From: Promerops cafer
Taxonomy: Eukaryota > Chordata > Aves > Passeriformes > Nectariniidae
Assembly: GCA_013398275.1 (NCBI GenBank)
Contig: VZSE01013243.1
Coordinates: forward strand, 802,658 to 866,657
Length of the DNA stretch: 64,000 nucleotides
Reading direction: 5' to 3'
The position numbers and the translations under genes are program-made. Under the pieces are notes generated by a model. That model was not told the DNA's origin and made no database searches. It worked only from the letters and a program-made list of their open reading frames with translations. Below are positions 13,872-24,484 of the stretch, piece after piece. Position 1 is the first letter of the stretch; each line of letters opens with the position of its first letter.

Positions 13872-13939
13872 GTGCCATCAAAACTCTCAGATCTAGGCAT
13901 AAAATAAGTGACAAAAGAAAATCTACTCTGGACTCATCT
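13872..13939 (+). other. Candidate 68-bp exon (splice-site bounded)
   Basis: It is preceded by a long pyrimidine tract ending TTTGATTAG at 13871 and followed by the donor GTAAGTTT at 13940. Two frames hit stops. The third, with two leading bases, is open for all 22 codons and encodes a basic, Ser/Lys/Arg-rich peptide. That frame is phase-compatible with one of the three open frames of the candidate at 13162-13197. No protein family is recognised. Chance remains the leading explanation. Confidence 0.13.
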
Positions 13940-16782
13940 GTAAGTTTCATTGACAGCCACATATTTAATCTAAAACCAGGTGCTCTCTTAATTCAGGTTG
14001 AAATAAAAGATCCACACATTTTTCCTCACACTGAGGAATAACTTCTCTAGTAGCTCCTAAGGGTGGCTAATTCCTATCCTGTACTGTAATGCAAAGGGTC
14101 TATTCCTGGTTGAAAATTTTGCAAAAGAAAAGGAATTCAAGCAATGCTTTTACACTATGTAACAAACATTTGCTTCTTACATCTAAATGTCCTTTCCTGT
14201 TACAGACAAATCAGTCACTCACTGAAAAGCAGAGAGGAATTCTCTCTGTGGCCACTCCAAGTTGAGACACATACATTCGCCCATCAGAAAATCCTACTTT
14301 ATTTCCCTTTTTGCCTGAATTCTCTACAAAACACTATGAGCAAAAGAAAAGCATCTAGACACCTGCCTGGACAGTCTAGGTCCTTTTTCATCTTCATTTT
14401 ATTTTTTGAAGTGTTTCTTCAGATCTGATTTGAAATGGATCTGGTGGAGAAAGATGTGACTGCATCTGTCATACTACCAAATTAATAGTGTCCCCAGACA
14501 GATTGAAAGAAGGATCTTATATTCCCAATAGTACTTCTAACAGTGGGGCAGGTTTGATGCTTGGTCTCAAAAGAAGCCCAGTGCTTAGCCACACCTCTCC
14601 CTCTGGAATGGAAAATGTGGCTGACCCTGACTGTGTCAGTCATTAAATGTGTGCACAAGTTCCAGAAATACTGTTAACACAGTGGAGTGCAGATGCACAC
14701 TTGCAGGTATCATACAGTCTGTCTGTCCTGACTAGGACAATTTGAGGGGCAGTGTGGCTGTATGTGCTTGGCATGGCAATTCAGACATCTCAAACATCTT
14801 CCCTGTGCTTTCCCATATTCACAAAGGAGTGGTTATTTTCTAGACTTTATGAAGACACTTTCTTCCAGGAAGAATTTTTCATAGAGGTGTCTCATCCACC
14901 TCCTTCCTTCCTTTCTCTAACTCCAGCTCCTGTCTCTTACATCATATATCTTACATCTTACCCACTCTGTATTTTGCTTCAAAGCTTATTGAGCAAGTTG
15001 AGACCCAGCCCCATGTCTGAGAGTAGGACAGCCTTGCCCCAGTGATCTGGCAGGCAGACTAGTTTGTTCTTACAGAAGCAGTATAAACCATTTGCTTTCC
15101 TCCAGGCAATTATTCAAGAGAAGTGATGACAGGCCCAGGAAAAATGTTTCTGTGTCAGGAAAGTAAACATTACGTGCTTCCCAGGCAGCTCCCTCTGCCT
15201 TCCCCCTTGGCACGGCCTGTTAAAACACGACACGTCTTTAAAGGTTCTTGCCCTTCTTTTTGTTTCACACTGCAGCCATTTCATAGGCTGGTGTGTACTC
15301 GTTGTGTTTCCAAAAGATAGAAATAATCAAGGGCTTGCCTCTGTCATGAGGCAGTAGATGCAGAGAGAATTGTGTTGGTTTTTTGCAGCTCTGGTAGCAG
15401 TGTTGCTGATTCCCAAGGGAAAGGAAAGAGAATGCCCTGCAGAGGGAAGGACAGTCTGTTGAGTTGTTTAAGGGCTGACAATCAAAGGTGTTTGGTAATA
15501 TTAAAAAAACTTTATATGTTAATCTAAACGAAGGAAGTTCCCACAGTGTTGTTTTGTCTCTGATGTGCTTTATCTTGCTTTTTAAGCCTGAGGGATAAGA
15601 TTTCCCAAAGTCATGATGACCAACAACAAGACATTCAAAAAAGGCTTTCTTTCTTTCTTACCCAATTACAAAAGTTATTTTTGTAGAGTATTAAAGACTC
15701 CAAAACCTCTAGATGTCATCATAGAAAGTACCAAGGATTGCACATGGTGGGAAGATTGGATTCACCGAAAATCACATTGCGGTCAACAAGTGTGTGGTTG
15801 GTAGCATTGGGATCACAATTCCCTCCAATACAGCATGACAGGTTCTGGAGAAGGATGAAAGCCACTACTTAATTTCTAGGGGGTTCTCATAGTTTGTTTT
15901 GCTGCATTCCAGAATACTCCATAGCCATAGAGAACATTACAATTTCTTCAAGCTAATTTATAGAAGGTATAACTGGAAATACAGGGTAACTGGAAATTTT
16001 CAGTAAGGAATTTCTAATTCCTGAAAGATTTAAATTTCCACCCTAAAGTTTATCTAGGGGCGGCGTTTTTCACCCCCTTTAACTATTATTAAGAAAAATG
16101 GTGTTAGACAATTTTGGCATTTGAACCCTTTTGATGTCTCATTTGGCATCATTCTCCCCCACAGCAATATCCTAGCCAATCTTTATATGTTAATGACTAC
16201 TAACCCCCAGCCACATTTGTCATTCTATTCTAATTTCCTTTGTAATTATGCTTATCTTATGATATTAAGAAGCAGAAATATGTTTTCAGATTTCAGTGTG
16301 GATTCATAATAATTGTATTCTGCATTTACCTCCCAGATAACATCTATAGCTTGATGCAAAGTCCTTGTCTGTGTGCCATCACCAGTCATACACTTACACC
16401 TTGCTTGGAGCCTGGCCCAAGGCCTGCTGATGTCAGTACAAATCTTTCTAATTATCCTGTTGATGACCTGTGGTATGATTCAGAAATCAGTGGCAGGACA
16501 TGCTACAGCCCCATGGTTATTAAATGTTACCTTACGCAATTTTGCGAGCGCAGAGCTTTGCCTTGTGTAGGGCTGCCATTTCACCTTGCAGAAGAAGAAG
16601 TTCTTTCTCAATGGAGATTGGCAGATGCTCTGAAGCCCTGAGCAAATTAAATCTTTCTGGCCTGTTCTTCTCCTTGTTCATCCATTCTGCTAAAGCTCTC
16701 CTGGCATTGGTACCACCCAGAGATGTTCCTTTTCTTGAGATGCTGATTTTAATTCCTATTACCCTTCTCTAGATAACATGGC
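13940..16782. other. Unique DNA, no gene seen
   Basis: Several frames of 60-97 codons on the plus strand (for example 14144-14428, 14752-15045, 16351-16641) show no recognisable domain. There is a good acceptor-like tract, CCTTTCCTGTTACAG, near 14190-14205, with no matching donor nearby. No repeat family is recognised. Confidence 0.6.
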
Positions 16783-16796
16783 TAATTAATTTGCAT
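16783..16796. promoter_or_regulatory. Homeodomain TAATTA abutting octamer ATTTGCAT
   Basis: TAATTA (16783-16788) sits directly beside ATTTGCAT (16789-16796), the reverse complement of the POU octamer ATGCAAAT. Side-by-side homeodomain and POU sites are a known enhancer architecture in vertebrates. The motifs are seen directly. Function is inferred, and such short motifs also occur by chance. Confidence 0.25.
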
Positions 16797-18916
16797 TTTT
16801 GCTTGGGCAAATCTAATGGTGGGTTTTTAAATTTCATTTTCTATTATTTACATTTTCTGCTCTTTTCAGTTTTGCTTGGGGAAAACTTTACTTTGCCCTC
16901 ACAGGAGTCCAGGCAAGTAAGAATAGCTTTTATAATTCCTACTAATGAATTTTACCAACATGCATCCTGTAAGGGAGTAATGAAAGGAAAACATATGACA
17001 TATACTCCTAATTTTAATCTAGACAGAGTAAAGAGACAACTGTGTCATAGCCAATATTTCAGACTGAAAAATATCTTTAATGATCTGGAAAACTGCCAGG
17101 CTAAACCAAATGAGCTAGACACCACTTTTGCAGAAGAGGGTTATATTATCTATTATCTTAAGGAAGGGAGATAAAATTAATGTAAAAGGGAAAGAACAAA
17201 ATTATTACCAGAGATAATTAAATGAAATACTAAAATCTTCTTTGTCGTGGTTGAGTTTTTAGAATCATTTATACTACTAAAATGGGCAGCATTTGGTGGA
17301 GTCCATAAAAAAGGCAGTCCTCAGTGTTGTAGGTTTTTTCCTCTACAGGCCACGGAGTTTTTCACAGGCACAGTGGAATGCTTGGTCTTGTGCAGAACAG
17401 TAAATATAGTGGTCATCAATACAGTTCTTACCTGAGCAATGTGTCACCGTAATGGCCCTTCTGCTATGTGGAAAAAACAAAAATGTTAGGACAGGGCCAA
17501 GGGACAGCAGGTGAAGATTTCTATTGTTCCTATAAGATTTCAGAGAGTATCATTACACATGATTTGCTTGCTGTCTTTTAGTAATTTATAAATTGTTAGT
17601 ATATAAATTTATTTATGTACCCATTTACAGATATGGGTAAGGTGGCATTAGTCCTTTCGATAGCTGTCTGTGGGACAGAATTGCTGTGTGACCTGGTAAT
17701 GTGACTTTGCCTCATGCAAAACATTTGAAGAGCAAGGTCCTCCATTATCTTTCTGTTTCATGTGTATTGATCATCTTCCTACGAGTGCAGGCAAAGGACA
17801 GCTAAAAGGACAGAAGGGGAAAGCATTACCTTTGATTTTGAGATTGTTTGTTAGATGGAGTAATAATATGGGGAGCCAGATTTTGGCCATCATGCTCAGT
17901 TGTTAAAGTCTTACATAAAGCCTCAGTGTCAGTGAGAATCATTTCATTGATGCAGCTGGAGCCTGAATCAGAGGGAGCGAGTGCGTGGCTCACACCATTT
18001 TTATCTAAGTGTCTAATTTTGTTCCCAGGTTCTGCACTAAAAGGAAGTGACTGACCCATCCTTCACCTATGAAGTCTGCAACTGAACCAGGTGCACAGCT
18101 ACACAGAGTAGAGGTTGCCATTTCCCAGGGCAAGTGACTCTGTTCACACTAGGTATAAAAAAAATGGAGCAGGGAAGATAACGAGAGCAGAGACCAACAG
18201 AAAGGCTACCTAAAGATTTAAATATGTTTAAAAATTTAAAGTTTCTGACATGGGGAGAATACAAAGTATCAAAGCTTACTCATTTGATGAATCCACATAA
18301 ATAATTTCAACAATAATTATTTTGTAATTTTTGAGGCAGAATTTCAAATGACAGTCCCCAATCTAACACCTGCAGTTACAATCACTTGTATATGCAGGTA
18401 CCTGATTGCATCTGTAAATCAAATAGTTAGATGTTCAAGTAACCTCAGCTGTGCCTGAAAAATTTCAGAGGCAAAAATGCAGTCCTTGCTGAGGGCATGC
18501 TGTGTGTTTGGCCCTGCATTTCTCTTAGATGCCTCTAGAGAGGGAAAAAACTGCTCAATGCCATAAAAAATTATAAATTCTTTCTTCCAGGACAAAGTAG
18601 CATGAACTCAAAAAAGAAGTTAAGCATGACAAAAAAGAACATATTTTTAAATATTTTTTTAGCAAATCTTTGTCATATCTAGTAGTTGAGAGTTTCAGAG
18701 TAAAAGGAAAGAGAGTATGCAGTAACTCTAGATAAAAAATATCTTAACCTTTAGAATTCTGCATTAATTTTTATAATGATATTTTTTATACATGTCTTCA
18801 GCTGGTTTTACAGCCTAGTAAAACTTAAATTTTCACTATCAAGATTCAGACTTTGTTTAACAAGTACTATTAACTTATATATTGTGTTCTGGAGAATATA
18901 CTGAAATTAAAGTTTA
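16797..18916. other. Unique DNA, no gene seen
   Basis: A frame up to 17174 runs about 127 codons but opens with TTG, not ATG, and matches nothing I know. The sequence around it is AT-rich and free of simple repeats, which makes it a possible conserved non-coding element. No repeats are recognised to 18916. Confidence 0.5.
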
Positions 18917-18952
18917 GATTGTTTTGGCTTGGAAGGGACCTAAAGATCAGAT
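18917..18952 (-). mobile_element. CR1 LINE 3'-end remnant
   Basis: On the plus strand the sequence reads as the reverse complement of a CR1 3' terminus: GATTGTTTTGGCTTGGAAGG, then GACCTAAAGATCAGATGAT. This corresponds to the conserved ATCTTTAAGGTCCCTTCCAA segment of avian CR1. Only the last ~36 bases are recognisable, so it is a severely 5'-truncated or decayed copy with no coding part. Confidence 0.6.
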
Positions 18953-21704
18953 GATGATTTCAAAACTGAAAAAAATTGCTCTTAAAGTACCTTTTCATAT
19001 CTTACCTAATTTTATTTATTCACTTTTTTCCCCCAGAAAGGGAAATTCTATTTTTCTGTTTCTTTGTTTTAAAGTAAAGGCACTGGGATTGGGTTTCCTT
19101 TTCAATACAGGCATTTCCCTTATATTTCATCTTGTACTTGAATGGATTTCAAAATATAAGATGATCTTCAATAAGAAAAAGCTATGACTATCGTAGTTGA
19201 AAACAAGATTTAAGGTAAAATATTTAATGAGAAAATTTTCACTTTGAAATGTAATTATCAGCAATTAAATTCATGAGTGTTTTCATGGAAAATTGATAAC
19301 TTGAGTTACACATGATTAATCTGCACAATTTGCAAGAAACTCATCAGAAATAAAAAATGTTGGAGCAGTGTGAACTTCGTGTAGGCAATTCATAGTCCAG
19401 GTGGTAATATACAAATTTTATGCTAATATTATAGTTTGACCAGTCATTTCTGACAGATACATAAGGATAGCCCCTTACTAGTATGTAAGGATATTTGCCT
19501 ATGGAGTGCTAGGATAAAGGACTTTATATAATTGATATTCCTTCACTTAAGCAAACTACTGCAGAGTTACTGACATGTGCATGCCTTCTTTAAACGTCAC
19601 AACAAATAATTTTTATCCATACATTGGAAAGATCTTGCTGTCAATATACTCCAGGCTTTGCACTCTGATGGAGAACTGTAATTACAGGAACCTTTCAGCT
19701 TTTTAATGGTGATGCATTCTTTGTTTATTTTTCATACCTTTGGTCTACAACAGCTGTTATCAAACTGTCATCTGCAGATCATTAGGAAACATATGGCAAA
19801 ATGTGATTAATTTTGTCAGGAGCAATTGTGGCTAATGACATTTTGGCTAAGAGGACAAAAAATAAGTATTAGCACCAACTGCTCCAACATGCTGGAAAGC
19901 AACAGCAATAATTTCACAGTGTTATGGGGTTCTGTGTTACTGCATTGTATAATGTCTCATCCCTCATCTTCTCTTTCCAAGATCACATCTATACATCTGT
20001 AAAGTGTATATATGGGAGAATATTGCCAATCCATATGCTGTGGGACTGTATAACTATATAACATTACTGAAAGTTTAAATTAGAAATGAACATATTGTTT
20101 GTCAATTACATATTCTTAGCTGTAGCATGGTCCTTTTTTCATCAGGTGTATTTTGGCATAAGGCAAAATAAAAGGAACCATTTATGTAAAGTATGTGCCT
20201 TGTATTTAAATATTTGTGAAAATGACAGTATAGTGAAAAGTAGCAGATGCAATGGCAAGTTATCTTAGCCAAAGGCACTTTGGAAGAGGGAACAATACAA
20301 GGGTATTTCACAGATATGCTCCTTGGTCATATTGGTGGAAGTTTGCCTTGAAAGTGTGAACTAAGCACATGCAATGCAATACTGCATTAATGAACCTACA
20401 GAGAACTTGAAACAGTAACAGTATGGCTCTGCAAGCCATAATCAGCTCCATCCATTCACTGGGCTGTTAAGCTTGAGACATAAAGATGAACATCTGAATG
20501 TCATAATTATACCACCAGTGATTATTTTACCACAGAAATGCAGCTACTTTAGATGTCCAATAAGTTTCTATGCTTTCTACGTACTAAAATGCCAGTAGTA
20601 ATCCCTCCATCCTTATAACTTCTGCAATGTTGTGAATTATTTGGCATTGTCAAAATACAGATTAATTAAACAATTATAAAGCTAGTGGTAAGAGAGAAAG
20701 AACCACTGGATCCACTTATCTGATATGTATCCTGCAGATGATAAAATTTCACCCTGTTGCTTTGTTGTTCGTTGCAGCCAATCTGTGCTGGACTAAAGTA
20801 TGTTGCTCCTTAAAGGGAAAAAAATGCAACAATAGCAACAAAAAAGGATTCTGACAGACCAGACAGGTAGTACCAGAATGAAATTGGAGGGCGAAAGGTG
20901 GTCCCATCTTGTCCAGGCACTGATTTTCTGCAGTGCTGTCTGCCAGGAACAGAGCAATTCCTAAAACATCAAAGTGCTTAACTGGTCCTGTTAAGAGAGG
21001 CTGAGATCACAGGCAAAAAGGCCACTGGGAAAAGCAAACTCTTTGGCAGACTTCTTCATGTAACCTTCCCACATATCAGATGGGATGCTGCTGAATAGCA
21101 GTTGTGTGTTTTTCTTTTAAAGGTGACCTGTCAGTGGCATGGCAAGAAACAGTATTTTCAGAGTGTGATATCTGTGGGACAAGGTATTGATTCTTAACAG
21201 TAACAGCTTTAAAGCCATCCCCCAGTCAGTTCTCTGGATCTACCAGACAATTCTTAACCCACTTAAAGACACCTTATTGTTACCATATAACACATATTAT
21301 GAACTCCCTAAAGTTGAACACCTTTTTGTAATGTTCATCATATACCTAGCCTTCCACAGGGTCTACAACTACACAAACTTGCTTTAAGCACCTGTATTCA
21401 CAGCTGCAGGTGTCTTCACCATGTGTGTGGAACAGAAGATGAGGCCAGAGTGATATCACACAGCATGGAGATATTTTTGCCTCATAAACTTCATGTAAAT
21501 ATTATGAAAATTATCTATATATGTCTATATATGTGTGTCCATGTGCAAGAATTCCCTTCTTTGTTTTCTAGTCAGAGCACCAAAGTTGTCAAAGTATGTC
21601 CATATGCATTGCTGTGTCATGCAATTGTTTAGTAGCCAAAGCACTTCAGTCAAGAAGTTTAGAGTTCCAGGTAACTATAAAGAAAATTTTAATGCTACAC
21701 CCTT
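18953..21704. other. Unique AT-rich DNA with E-box cluster, no gene seen
   Basis: No gene or repeat is recognised. Within 19751-19795 lie three E-boxes, CAGCTG (19751), CATCTG (19769) and CATATG (19790), followed by TGATTAAT-type homeodomain motifs near 19800. Short alternating TA/TG tracts occur near 21510-21540. The stretch ends at the poly-C run before the assembly gap. Confidence 0.5.
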
Positions 21705-21724
21705 CCCCCCCCCCCCCCCCCCCC
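21705..21724. repeat. 20-base poly-C run at gap edge
   Basis: Twenty consecutive C residues are seen directly and run straight into the N block. On the minus strand this is a G20 run. Such runs cause sequencing drop-out, so the true length is probably unknown and this may be what stopped the assembly. Confidence 0.9.
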
Positions 21725-22635
21725 NNNNNNNNNNNNNNNNNNNNNNNNNNNNNNNNNNNNNNNNNNNNNNNNNNNNNNNNNNNNNNNNNNNNNNNNNNNN
21801 NNNNNNNNNNNNNNNNNNNNNNNNNNNNNNNNNNNNNNNNNNNNNNNNNNNNNNNNNNNNNNNNNNNNNNNNNNNNNNNNNNNNNNNNNNNNNNNNNNNN
21901 NNNNNNNNNNNNNNNNNNNNNNNNNNNNNNNNNNNNNNNNNNNNNNNNNNNNNNNNNNNNNNNNNNNNNNNNNNNNNNNNNNNNNNNNNNNNNNNNNNNN
22001 NNNNNNNNNNNNNNNNNNNNNNNNNNNNNNNNNNNNNNNNNNNNNNNNNNNNNNNNNNNNNNNNNNNNNNNNNNNNNNNNNNNNNNNNNNNNNNNNNNNN
22101 NNNNNNNNNNNNNNNNNNNNNNNNNNNNNNNNNNNNNNNNNNNNNNNNNNNNNNNNNNNNNNNNNNNNNNNNNNNNNNNNNNNNNNNNNNNNNNNNNNNN
22201 NNNNNNNNNNNNNNNNNNNNNNNNNNNNNNNNNNNNNNNNNNNNNNNNNNNNNNNNNNNNNNNNNNNNNNNNNNNNNNNNNNNNNNNNNNNNNNNNNNNN
22301 NNNNNNNNNNNNNNNNNNNNNNNNNNNNNNNNNNNNNNNNNNNNNNNNNNNNNNNNNNNNNNNNNNNNNNNNNNNNNNNNNNNNNNNNNNNNNNNNNNNN
22401 NNNNNNNNNNNNNNNNNNNNNNNNNNNNNNNNNNNNNNNNNNNNNNNNNNNNNNNNNNNNNNNNNNNNNNNNNNNNNNNNNNNNNNNNNNNNNNNNNNNN
22501 NNNNNNNNNNNNNNNNNNNNNNNNNNNNNNNNNNNNNNNNNNNNNNNNNNNNNNNNNNNNNNNNNNNNNNNNNNNNNNNNNNNNNNNNNNNNNNNNNNNN
22601 NNNNNNNNNNNNNNNNNNNNNNNNNNNNNNNNNNN
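21725..22635. other. Assembly gap (911 N)
   Basis: All bases are N. The size is not a round number, which suggests an estimated gap, for example from paired reads. Long open frames that appear to cross it are artefacts of translating N. The right side resumes with TGTTTATGTGCGCATCTCGC and a 15-base T run at 22675-22689. Confidence 0.99.
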
Positions 22636-22689
22636 TGTTTATGTGCGCATCTCGCAAACAGCACAGACCTCTCCTTTTTTTTTTTTTTT

Positions 22690-23949
22690 CTGAAAGGATA
22701 AAATGGACTGACACAAATACTAAGGGACACAACTGGCCCCTGCAATTCAGGACACATCAGTTCAGGGCCCTCTCCTGCCTAAGGGGCCTGAACTCACATC
22801 TTGGTGCCATGCCTGCTTACCAAGCCTCTAGCGGTTGCAGTGCAGGTTTCCCTTATTCCTTGCTCTCAAAGCTGTTCCCAGCTGCATGCAGTAACAGCTC
22901 ATGAGGCCAGGGAGGGGCTGAGCAGGACCCAAGCTTGGGAGATAAGGCACAGTGCCAGGATGCACAGTGGCAGCTCCCACACTCTACTCCCGTGGTGGGC
23001 TGGTTATTTTCTTGGTTATTTACCCAATGCAGAGCTGGTTTAGTAGAAAAAAACTGAGCCAGACTGCTTGTGTGACCACACTCATATGGGTGAGACTAGT
23101 GTGTATTTTGGGAAAAAAGGATGAGTATTATGTGTTTAGGTCTTGATGTGATAATGATAGGTTTAAATATCTGTTGTCTTTGAAAGACAGATGAGGTAAA
23201 AGGCATCTGGAAGATACTAAAAAATCTTGCCAAGGGAATACCATTTTATGCTGCTGAAATTACTGGACATTCCCCGTGACTGCAGGCTTGTCTGAAAATT
23301 AGTTGTTGGTGCCAAAATCCACATAGTTATTTTTAAGTCCTAGTCCATGTTTTCTTACAAAAGTGATAGTAGGTTTCATATTTATGTCATATGTGCGTCA
23401 TATTTCCTAAACTGCTGTGCATTCCTCTCTTGGAAAGGGTTCAGCTGTTATTGCACAACTGGAATAAGTTATTTGAAAGTTACAGAAGAACTATATCCTA
23501 CTTCTGTGTAAACTCAGATCAATAATAAGAGTTGGTGCAGAAGCAACAGATAAAACATTCGGAACAAAGAAGGTTTAGAGCAAAAGCCTATATGTGACAT
23601 CAGTAAAGGTGAAACTTTAGACCTTCTCTGTACAGAGCTGAATGAATTGGATTGCGCTCGGGGGAAAAGTCTACAATAAGGACCTGTCTGATGCTACCAG
23701 TCTGTAATAGCTTCAGTTCCTTCCTGTCCCAGTACACAAAATCTGTTCAAAACTTGATTTGGGTGATTGCCTGAACGAAAACCATCTCTTAGTCTATTCC
23801 ATCAAATAACATTTGTTAGTTATGTGAGAAGAAGGGCTGTTTATGGTGCCTTTTATTAATACCCATATTCAGTGCCTCAATCAAAAGTGCAATGCCCCGA
23901 GGTTATGCTATATTCAGTGGAATTCTTCCTGAATAGATCACAGTTTACT
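22690..23949. other. Unique DNA between gap and CR1, no gene seen
   Basis: The first ~350 bases after the gap are GC-richer, with several short plus-strand frames and no recognised domain. The rest is ordinary AT-rich DNA. The GC-rich part could be one edge of a repeat lying in the gap. Confidence 0.5.
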
Positions 23950-24484
23950 GTGTCCAGAACAAGAGAGATATGGAGCTACACCAGAGTCCACCAAAGGGCC
24001 ACTAAGAGATGTAACAGACTGGGACACCTCTCCTATGATGAAAGGTTAAGAGAGTTGGGACTGTTCAGCCTGGAGATGGGAAGGCTGAGGGGGTAACTCA
24101 TCAGTTTATGCAAATATCTGAAGAAGGGTGTAAAGAAGACAGAGCCAGGCTGTGTTCAGTCATGCCCACTTACAAGAGGCAATGACACACACTGAAACAT
24201 AGGACATCAGGAAACACTTTTTCACTGTGACAGATTATTTTTTTTTTCACCAAAAAAATAGCACAGGTTGCCCACAGAGGTGGTGGCGTCTCCCTCCTTG
24301 GAGATTTGAAGGTCTCTTCCAACCTAGTGATTCTGTGAGTCTGTGATTTAAAAGTTGTGTGGATGTGGTCTTGGGCAGCCTTCTCTAAATGACCCTGCTT
24401 GAGCAGGGGTTTGGATCAGATGACCTCCAGAGGTCCCTTCTAAACTCAGACAATGTGGGAACCTGTGATCCTATGATACTGTGA
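23950..24484 (+). mobile_element. CR1 LINE, 5'-truncated, with chimeric 3' end
   Basis: The element reads in CR1 sense. It carries the end of ORF2 (near 24000-24094 the frame gives LSYDERLRELGLFSLE, the conserved C-terminal CR1 motif), then the 3' untranslated part (GCACAGGTTGCCCACAGAGG at about 24262-24281), and it finishes with GATCCTATGATACTGTG at about 24468-24484. Stops and substitutions throughout show it is old. A second copy of the CR1 terminus (CTCTTCCAACCTAGTGATTC, then TGTGAGTCTGTGAT; 24311-24347) interrupts the element between GGAGATTTGAA and TTAAAAGTTGTGTGGATGTG. The true terminus, with GATGACCTCCAGAGGTCCCT, comes about 70 bases later. CR1 moves by target-primed reverse transcription. 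This copy is dead. Confidence 0.9.
24311..24347 (+). repeat. Extra CR1 3'-terminus inside a CR1
   Basis: This ~37-base segment is a complete-looking CR1 end (CTCTTCCAACC, then two GATTCTGTGA-like units). It sits in the middle of the untranslated region of the surrounding CR1, which then continues to its own end near 24484. It could be a tiny nested CR1 insertion, a template switch between two CR1 RNAs, or a gene-conversion patch. Confidence 0.6.

Noticed and set aside
16791..17174. 127-codon plus-strand frame
   Set aside because: It begins with TTG, no family is recognised, and it overlaps a possible regulatory block.
21535..22757. Four open frames of 345-388 codons crossing 21725-22635
   Set aside because: They consist almost wholly of N translated as X and are artefacts of the assembly gap.
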